From Fomitopsis serialis (lineage: Eukaryota > Basidiomycota > Agaricomycetes > Polyporales > Fomitopsidaceae), in contig NW_025955039.1 of the NCBI RefSeq assembly GCF_022376445.1, positions 62,001 through 126,000 of the forward strand: a stretch of 64,000 bases of DNA, written 5' to 3'. Position numbers and translations under genes: made by a program. How positions within the stretch are numbered: the first letter of the stretch is position 1; every line of letters starts with the position of its first letter. Positions 56,252 through 64,000 of the stretch are shown here, one piece after another. The notes under the pieces were generated by a model. That model saw only the letters and a list, made by a program, of their open reading frames with translations. It was not told where the DNA came from and did not search any database.

Positions 56252-58639
56252 TCAGTGTACTCCAAACAGGCCCACTTTGAGCGGCATTTCCGGTTCGGTA
56301 CTATCTCTCCCTACCGTGGGATACCAGACCGCGGCTACGTTCCACGCAATAGCTTTCTCTGGTAGGCCGAATGTGAAGTTTGTCACGAGGACAGCAAGCG
56401 TGACCTCTGCAAGATAGTCAGCATCACAAATCAAGGCAGTAAACGGAGACTTGCTCATTTCCATCTCGGAGAATTTGAACCCTCTGTGCGGAAGATTCAT
56501 TAGGGAGGTAAACAGTGGAGTGTCTCGGAGCCGGCTTACATGCATGCTCGCTTCCCAGCAATGAAAGTCAGCCTGCCAACAGAGATGAATCGTTCTTTGC
56601 CTCAGGGCCAGAATTAGGCTCACAAGTTCGAATATACCCCTGGTATGCGAGCTTCTGAAACGGTAGACGGAAGTCTAGACCAGCGATGAGGTCTCCATTC
56701 CAGAGCGTCGTCTCCCCAAAATTCTTTGTTCGCATTTGACCCGTAAACTCCAATCAAAATCTCGGTTCCTTTCGGAACAAAGATCTCATTCAGCGTCTTC
56801 CCATCTGTCGTACTGATCGGCTGAGAGAGTGGGAGTAACCTATCTCTGGTAGCTCTAGGTATACAAGTCAGTATGCAGCATGACATCCGCACCTACAGAC
56901 ATTCTTACACTCGGATCATATTCGAGGCCGGAGGGTACCTACGGAGAAAGATCTTCGGTATCAGAAATCGAGAAGCGTATGCACGATCATTCCCTACTCA
57001 CAATCTCAAGGTTTCTCGGCAGACACTGTCTAGCAGCGGCAGCCCGTCCAGCTGATCATACGGTATCCCGTCCGCAGCGCGGGCTTCCAGGAGTTCCTCG
57101 CGTAATTGCCGCTGTACATCTTGGTGGATCGCGAGAAGTTGCAGGATATGGCAGAGCGTGCTCGACGTGGTCTTTATCGCGGCAAATACAAAGGTTCTGC
57201 CGCACCGTGGGTGGGACAGTTAAAGCACCAACGGGCTGGTGAGCAGGAGCACTCACGTCATCTGCGCGAGCACTTCCGCTTCGGACAGCCGTTCGCTCTT
57301 GTTTGCAGCCATGTTGGCCCGCACTGAAAATACGTCAGCAAAGTGATGATAAAGGTTACGAGCGCTTCTCTTCATGTAACGCACTGAGAATGCTCATCAA
57401 ATCTTTGCCGTCTCCGACTTGCTTGACTGCCTGCGTGTCACCTTGATGAAGCGCAGCCTTCTTGGCTTCGTAGATCTCTCGCGATCGTCTGTCCATAGTC
57501 TCCACAATCTTGACAACTTGAGGGATTGCCCATGTGTCCGGCATGAGCCGTACAAGGCTGCGCCGGAACCATGCGGGTCCCAGCATCCAGGCATACTGAA
57601 GGACGCGCCGGAGAATGGCAAGCCTTACCATCGTCGGACTGCGCATCCATGAGAACATCGTCAGTTCCGGCGTTCCATCTGACTTTTGCAGAGCGAAAGG
57701 GACGTTTGAGGGACATACTTGAGTGACTTGATGGCTTCCGCATATGCATCTGATTTCTCCTCTACTAGAGGATCGAAGGAGTATCCCAAGCCTCCTTGAC
57801 CAATCAGTTCCAGCGCGACGCGGACCATCCAGCCAAATATGTCGAGTTCGGTTGCTCCCTTCTCAACAGAAGCTTTGATAGCATCACGAAGCTGCAGAGG
57901 GACTCAATAAATATGCGAGGCCTCGGGCGGCCAGGAGGCACTTACCTTGGAGACAACGTCATAGAATATGGCAGCATGTGTCGCATGTGGTTGATCGAGA
58001 ACACAGGATGCAGTAGCTTGCGCTGCCTGCTATGAGCATGGCCTGCCACATATTGAGCCTTATGGTCGCCTATACAACAATTGTCGTGCTGTACCTGAAG
58101 TCGACAGTAACCCGGGCCCGAAGAATACGCGAGCCACTCTGAGACGATCTCAGCGACATACATCGAACGTCGATAGACGTAGACGTACTCCGTGAATGCC
58201 GCGCTTTCTGGTAGAACGGCTCCTCCTTTATCAGGATCATGTGGAGCGCTTTTGGGTCTGCCACATACAACATCGGCCGCTGTGTTCATCAATATGAGGC
58301 CTGCCCCAGTCTAGTCGCAAACGTGCTAGGCGTACCCCCAGCATACCGTGAAGCCTCACGATAGGGCCGTAGTCGAGAGCGACGTGTTGCTGGAACACCT
58401 CGCCTTCCCGAGCGAACCATTGCTTCAAGTTGCCTAGCACAATATATTAGTTAAGAGTAGCGTAGAGTCGTGTACGATGGCGCCTTACCTGTAAGGATCG
58501 CTCCGGATGGAGGTCCAGGCAGACTACTAATAGTCGATGTCGCTGCATATGCCCGAGCTGTTCGCCACACGAGCCAAAAGACAGAGCAGGTCGATAACAA
58601 GATGAGTGGCACAGGCAGTTCCATCTGGAGGCTATGCAT
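56252..58639 (-). pseudogene. Cytochrome P450, copy 3 (frameshifts; I-helix acid replaced)
   Basis: The start at 58639 (M-H-S-L-Q-M-E-L-P) leads into a membrane anchor and L-P-G-P-P-S-G. Homology to the other two P450s runs throughout: Y-V-A-D-P-K-A-L-H, G-P-G-L-L-S-T, S-I-N-H-M-R-H-M-L-P, L-I-G-Q-G-G-L-G-Y-S-F-D-P, V-R-A-N-M, E-T-L-R, the heme loop F-I-A-G-K-R-A-C-I-G, and the stop at 56252. One-base deletions appear after E-E-P-F-Y-Q-K (about 58214) and after H-M-L-P (about 57975). The I-helix reads A-A-I-K-T-T-S, with Lys where P450s have Asp or Glu before Thr; this acid normally helps proton delivery to the iron-bound oxygen. It diverged earlier from copies 1 and 2. Probably nonfunctional. 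Confidence 0.85.
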
Positions 58640-59845
58640 GTCAACGGGGATGTGTGCAGAGAAATCGGCGCCAGAGTTTTTCACGGACACGGTATAAGTC
58701 CTTGAAATTAGTTCGCCGCCTGTGACCGGCAAGCTTAGTATGGACGAACTCTAAACATCATCGGACATGTCGTTCATACTATGATAACCAATGTTTCGCC
58801 CAGCGCCGTGTATTGAAGCTCGGCCACACCGACTCGGACGACAACCAGGTATTGAACCGCTGTAACAGTCATCAGATCTGAAAGATGCCGATACATACTG
58901 TGTGCTCAAACAGGCTTGTCCACGTCTCTCGCCATCAGGTGCTAACGCAAGGTAGGCATATCATACCGGGTTACCTACTCGTTGTTGTCAATCAAATTGT
59001 TCGTGGCCGGGCTACTTGGACGAACTGCCGGAAGATGGTCAGAGACAAAATCCATGTTTGAACAACTCCAAGGTCACCGAGTCCTGCGTTTCCCAAATAG
59101 AATCGGTTGCAGTCGCCATGCACGATGTTCATCATGAAGCCGCATGACGCAGAGACACAGCGACATCGGGCAAGCTCAGCAATACTAGTGGTGCCGTCAC
59201 AACTCATCATTCGAGCGACGTGACCACCGTATCGTGATTCCACAGGATCCTTTTCGAATACTTCACATCTGCTGCGTGCGCAAGAACATAGGCATCAAAC
59301 ACACACGCACTTCGTCGTCGCAAACGACATACCATCGCAAGTACAGTCCTGATACTCAGTTTTTGGAGCGAAAAGCAGACATCGCATATAGGATTGCCAT
59401 GCCACCAACTGTAGCCAAGAGAAACCCGGCGAGATGTGGCCATCGAAGGCATACCGTACCTGCTTGTACGAATGTTCTGAAGCCGGCAGTAGCAACATTC
59501 TGACTGGCAATGTCCTGTATTGACTCGGATAACGCACTAGACACTATTCCATCTTCGACCAAGACGAATGCCCGCCGCTGTGAGAAGCAATGCATGTTCC
59601 TCTTCCCACGGAGACCTTTGCGCAGGTTTCCTGAGAGTGCAGGGTAGCAGCCGGAGCCAGGACAACAGCGCATGGAGGATGATGGTCGCATGCGCGGCAC
59701 AGACAGGGCTGCGCAAGCCACAAACGGACGGGTTGCCACAGCGAACAAAACAAAGCCAAACACGTTCTTTACCCTCTCCCCATCGTCACCCACGGCTGCC
59801 AGCCCTCTTTCCGCAGCGTGCTCGCCGTCATTCCTCACGACCACA
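58640..59845. other. Intergenic between P450 copy 3 and ROT1
   Basis: This divergent spacer presumably holds both promoters. Open frames here (for example 59356-59937 minus) overlap the ROT1 first exon and are read as shadows. Nothing else is recognised. Confidence 0.5.
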
Positions 59846-61716
59846 ATGCTCCCAATCGTCCTCGGTCTTCTCTTTGCCGTCCTCCCCGTTCTTGCACAGG
59901 ACATCCAATATACAACTGTCCATAATGCGACCGTCATCTACGGCACCTGGGCCTCCGGATCCATGGGCGTACTCACGGGCTCGGTACGTCCGAAACATCG
60001 AGAGAGACGACTTGGAATGCTGACTTCTTCACAGGGCTTTGCAGACCCGGCTGAAGCGTCCTTCAACTACCCGAACACAACCGGTGTCTCGTTCTCATTG
60101 TGAGTAACCATCTGATCTCTGTTCATTCTACTTGAGATCTGGCTCGGATCGCGTCGTGGAAGGACGCAAAGAGGGTAGAGCGTGTGTGCAATGTGCCCAA
60201 AGACTGGCAGTGGTGCGTTCGAAGGGCAACGCCTATACAGACAGGCGGATTGAAGCGGGGCGCTCTATGTCGATCCACCAACAGTGTCCCGGGAAGTCGG
60301 ACGGAGGCTACCAACGGACTCCTTGCGCGTCCACTACTGGATTGTGCGCAGCCATCTAACGACTGATCTCGCTGCTGTCCGAGGCGGCGGGGCAGTGATA
60401 TGTTCTGCAGGTCCATACGTGTGCCACTGGCCTGGCACTGTGGCAGTGCCCCACGACTGGGTGGCCTTCCTATCTGTGGTCATTGGCCTCTGTCTGCTAC
60501 TCGTCGGCGAGGCGTCATGCTAGTGTCCACTCTGAGGCTGTGCCCTTCCTTCAGCGACCTCTGACAATACGCGGGAAGTCTGGACGACAAGCTCGCTGTT
60601 CCAAGCCCCGCAAGGGCGACTGTCTGACCCTCTCGCGCATTGTCAGAGTCCTGGCTTCAGTGAGATGTCAGAAAACGATCACGGATAGACAGCCCCTCCC
60701 ACGTGTATGCAGGGTCCGGGCGGCAAGTAATATGTCGATGGACTGCTTCTCGCAGCGCGCGCGCAGAGATTCGGCGGCGCTGGTGTGTCGCAGGATTCAC
60801 CCATTATGCTTTATCGGGAAGCATAGTCTCTCTCGGCAAGGTGCCGTCATGTGAAGTGGACGGTGGGGAATCCTTTCACGAGTCCCGTTCGGACCTTGCA
60901 CAACTCCGCCTGACCGTATCACTGGTGGAGCTGTATCGCCCGCACTCCGCTTGTTTCCTGCGTGCGCGTTGTGCAGGTCGGTCCATCATCATATGTGTTA
61001 CGCACCATCATACCGGGGCCCAGGAGAATCACCTTCGTGATGATCTCGCTATACTAGCACCTTGTCGGTCGTTTGGGCCCCTCCGTTCCTTACCAGGAGG
61101 GTACTTGCACCCTCCAATTTTCTCGATCCAAGCGTTTGCGTCCAGCAAGTGCATCTATCATTACGATGTCTGCTGTCATCACTTCCAATTCTTTCAAAAT
61201 TGTCACTGACATGTCATGCACAGCTCGGAGGATGGCTATTTCGAGATAGCACGGTATCGATTCACGAGCAACGGCACGAACCCAAGCTGCATCCAAGGCG
61301 TGATCGACTGGTCGCACGGAAACTACGTGCTGCAGCCCAACGGCTCGATCACGACAACGCCATTCGGCGACGGCTTCATGCAGGTGCAAGACGCCTGCGC
61401 GGCTGTGTCCAACCTCATCCAGGAGTACAACCAGACCGAATACTTCCCGCAGTGGAACATCTTCCTCGACTCCACGCTCGGCTACCAGCTCCAGCTCTAC
61501 TACTACGACGGCTCAACGTACCCCCAGCAGAACCTGTACTCGACCACGCCGAACATGCTGCCGACGAGGAGCCTCCGCAACGCGACGACGACCGTCGGCA
61601 AGCGCGAGCTCGTCAAGCGGAGTGCGGCGCTGAGGGCGCGGGGCTGGGATTCGCTGACCGTCGTCGGCCTGACCGCGGCGATGTTGCTCGCGGGCGCGTC
61701 GTCGCTACTGCTGTGA
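59846..61716 (+). CDS. ROT1: ROT1-family ER membrane protein
   Basis: Exons 59846-59983, 60035-60099 and 61224-61716 join in frame to 231 residues, close to the family size. A signal peptide M-L-P-I-V-L-G-L-L-F-A-V-L-P-V-L-A-Q is followed by the family block G-T-W-A-S-G-S, G-F-A-D-P, F-N-Y-P-N-T-T-G-V-S-F-S-F, E-D-G-Y-F-E-I-A-R-Y-R-F, P-F-G-D-G-F-M-Q-V-Q-D-x-C and P-N-M-L-P-T. A hydrophobic C-terminal segment (T-V-V-G-L-T-A-A-M-L-L-A-G) is the membrane anchor. Yeast Rot1 is an essential ER protein needed for protein folding, N-/O-glycosylation and beta-1,6-glucan formation in the cell wall. The ATG at 59846 is preferred over the upstream frame because it gives the signal peptide. Intron 2 is 1,124 bp, about twenty times the local norm, though both splice sites are canonical. 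Confidence 0.95.
60100..61223 (+). other. Unusually long intron of ROT1
   Basis: GTGAGT at 60100 and CACAG at 61223 keep the Phe codon and frame intact. The interior has short open frames on both strands but no recognised gene, RNA or terminal repeats. An insertion is likely because other introns in the window are mostly 45-100 nt. Confidence 0.7.
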
Positions 61717-62332
61717 TGATGGTGGACAGGCGTACTCGCGTATAGCTTCCTCTTTGACCCCTTTTCTCCTGTCTTGTCATGCTAGTTACACTCGCACATT
61801 TTTTACGACCGGCTGTCGGACCGTTCGCATTAGCTACTCCTACTTCATGAGCGGATTGTACCTCGACCAGATGATACCCGTCGACTGCCTTCCGCGTCCG
61901 CTCGTTTGATCCCGAGATACACGAACGGTGGCTAAGTTACTGTATGACTACTTACAGACTGCCCAGTGGATGGCGAAGTGAGCCCCGCTCCAATAATCGT
62001 TCTTTGATCCCACATATCGGTCTTCGGATGCTTCAACGGGACCAGTCTGCGGAGGAGCAGATAAGAGCAGAACCCTTGGCTTCAGCGATATATATACTGG
62101 TTTTCCACGAGGCGGACCATCTCGTGTCGGTTAGTCGTTCACAACTGGCTCTACTAATAAGAGCGGGATACAGCATGTCATCCAACCAGGGTTCAAGTAA
62201 GCTCATCTACTTACTCGTCGTGGATGGATATTGATCGTCCATCCAGAAAGTCCAGTGCTCTACCAGCCACTAGTATTGGTGACCGACGATGGAGTCGTGT
62301 CAACAGGGCACGCGGGGCACGAACAGAAGACA
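61717..62332. other. Intergenic, nothing recognised
   Basis: This is the 3' flank of ROT1 and presumed promoter of the aldo-keto reductase gene. No coding frame, repeat or RNA gene stands out. Confidence 0.45.
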
Positions 62333-63840
62333 ATGCGTCGCAATGTGTTGTCGCCGGTGAAGTCCCTGCTCGGATTCTTGGTCGGGTCCTACATCGCTCT
62401 CTATCTTCTGTGCCGGTTCCAGCTCCTGCAACTGGATGCAGTCTGCTCAGGCCACACCTTCGGCTTCCAGTGTCACCGGCCAGTCGATGCCAAAGTCTCG
62501 ACATTGCCGACACATTACGCCCTTCCGTCGGGCGACAAGATCCCTTCGGTGGCGCTTGGTACGGTGAATATCACACGACGGGACGTAAGATGTTGAACAT
62601 CGTGTTGATCTAGGCGTCTGGCAGGCAGCTCAGGGAGAGGTCGGTGCGGCTGTAAAGGTCGCGCTCAAGGCGGGCTATAGACATATCGACGGCGCATGGA
62701 GGTATGAGGTGGGTGGTACTACTAGTAGTCCCGGCAGTAGGTGTGCAGGTCTGAACGGATCGACAGAACGAGGCGGAGGTCGGGCAAGCTATCAAGGAGA
62801 GTGGTGTCGCTCGCGAAGACATCTGGCTGACATCGAAGGTACGTATGTCTCGTGCTACATTGCACAACCGTTACATTGGTCAATGCTCGTCTCAGTTGTG
62901 GAATTGGTTCCACGCCCCGGAGGACGTTGAGCCTGCCCTCACAAGACGCTCAGCGATCTGCAGACCGACTATCTCGATCTCTACATCATCCATTGGTTAC
63001 GATGGGCTTGACTGGCGTGCGTTAGTGCATCTGACGTGCCTGGTTAGGCCGATCGCGCTGAAGAAAGACACCTACGAGCTTGATGAAGCGCTCACTGCCG
63101 ATCCATACCCGACTTGGAAGAAGCTCGAGGAGATGGTCGAGAAGGGAAAAGTGCGGAACATCGGTATCAGCAAGTGGGTACAGTGATTATCGTAAGTACA
63201 GGGTGCTTATGGACACCCCGACACTTTATGTAGCTTCAACATCCCGAGGTCAGTTGGTGCGCCGCTGATTAGCATGCATGCACTCATATTCATGAACCAG
63301 GATCAAGAACCTCACTGCTAACCCGCTGAAATACAAGCCCGCCGTGAACCAAGTCGAGCTCAACTATTGGAACCCGCAGCCGGAGCTGCTCAAGTGGTGT
63401 CAAGAGCACGATCTCCTCCTCGAGGCATACTCGCCTCTCGGAAGCAACAAACAGGTCAAGGAGACGCTTCAGCTCCCTGAAGTTCAAGAGATCGCGAATG
63501 AACTCAACATCACGCCTGCCCAGGCGATCATCTCCTGGCACGTCCAGCGCGGCGTGAGTGCTTATAAGTTCAACGTCGGATGCACTGATAGGGGAACTCG
63601 TTCAGACCGTCGTACTGCCGAAGAGCGTCACTCCCTCACGTGTCAAGGAGAACCTCCAAGGTCGAATGCCTTCTCTGCGATACACTGTCTGAGGCTGACA
63701 TTTGTTCAGTCTTCGCGCTGCCGAAGATCTCTTTCAAGGTTGGAGGAGGCAGCGACGTCGCATCCGCCTCAGCGATATCAATCCCTCCAAGCGTACAACC
63801 TCCCTTCGATATCTTCGATGATTATCCTTACGACAAGTAG
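62333..63840 (+). pseudogene. Aldo-keto reductase, frame-shifted
   Basis: The start at 62333 gives M-R-R-N-V-L-S-P and a hydrophobic segment (L-L-G-F-L-V-G-S-Y-I-A-L-Y-L-L) before the usual AKR start L-P-S-G-D-K-I-P-S-V-A-L-G. Conserved blocks follow: G-Y-R-H-I-D-G-A-W (the catalytic Asp; the usual Tyr follows later in W-R-Y), E-V-G-Q-A-I-K-E-S, I-W-L-T-S-K-L-W, Y-L-D-L-Y-I-I-H-W, G-K-V-R-N-I-G-I-S, N-Q-V-E-L-N-Y-W and D-I-F-D-D-Y-P-Y-D-K at the end. These NADPH enzymes reduce aldehydes and ketones. One base is missing near 62943, and the last exon needs two or more frame changes (63740-63800), so the gene is decayed or mis-assembled. The N-terminal membrane segment is unusual for a normally cytosolic enzyme. 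Confidence 0.85.
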
Positions 63841-64000
63841 GAAAGATCAACGCAATGCAGGAGCGGGACTTGTGAGACAGTGTAAATGCTACTGCGGCAC
63901 ATAGTCAATTGACTTACTCGGTAACCACAGCATACAGCTGCGATCTACAATTAGCAACAGATATTTTTATGAGTTGTGGCTATTCAAACACGCTGTTCAG

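Noticed and set aside
1..64000. tRNA or rRNA genes
   Set aside because: No tRNA-like A and B box pair with cloverleaf, and no conserved rRNA block, was noticed. A covariance-model scan would be needed to exclude a tRNA.

Overview
This window reads as nuclear DNA of an Agaricomycete (mushroom-forming basidiomycete, polypore-like). Genes are split by many short introns, mostly 48-65 nt with GTRNGT donors and a CTRAC-type branch point. The families present are ones known to be expanded in these fungi: a CxC2-type KDZ transposase, a small protein with an RNase H1 N-terminal domain, TPR-CHAT proteins, F-box paralogues and several cytochromes P450. No rRNA, tRNA, CRISPR array or prokaryotic operon structure was seen.

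Layout. 1-2768 (-): 3' part of a large low-complexity protein with a repeated V-Q-P-A-M-P-T type unit, running off the window. 3343-4119 (+): small Gly-rich protein with an RNase H1 N-terminal (viroplasmin-like) domain. 4575-5213 (+): uncertain ORF. 5964-6171: a duplicated mini-exon. 6498-10178 (+): complete ten-exon KDZ transposase, followed to about 12525 by a dense array of GATGTATC/GATACATC motifs. 12581-15030 (+): P450 copy 1. 15628-30309 (-): three tandem F-box paralogues. The first is internally deleted and is split by a complete 6.28-kb LINE (16517-22796) with a 13-bp target-site duplication. The other two (24385-26977, 27715-30309) look complete. 31157-33953 (+): two tandem SDR genes. 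35463-37619 (+): amino-acid/GABA permease. 38245-40680 (+): P450 copy 2, a close duplicate of copy 1 with a 2-nt frameshift. 41759-44530 (+): phospholipase D-like gene with several frameshifts. About 44820-48743 (+): TPR-CHAT gene holding a 2,843-bp tract without one CpG. 52250-53329 (+): 20S proteasome subunit beta-6. 56252-58639 (-): P450 copy 3, frame-shifted and lacking the I-helix acid. 59846-61716 (+): ROT1-family ER protein with a 1.1-kb intron. 62333-63840 (+): aldo-keto reductase, frame-shifted.

How it fits together. Housekeeping genes (proteasome beta-6, ROT1) and the mobile-element genes are intact. Dispensable families (P450, PLD, CHAT, AKR, one F-box copy) carry small deletions or an insertion. 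This is either real gene decay in an accessory-rich region or uneven assembly quality. P450, SDR and AKR genes share the window, but no synthase was found, so no biosynthetic cluster is claimed. The strongest unusual signals are the CpG-free tract in the CHAT gene, the motif array beside the KDZ transposase, and the clean LINE insertion into an F-box gene. Coordinates given as gene spans include introns. Exon boundaries were read by eye from splice consensus and reading frame.
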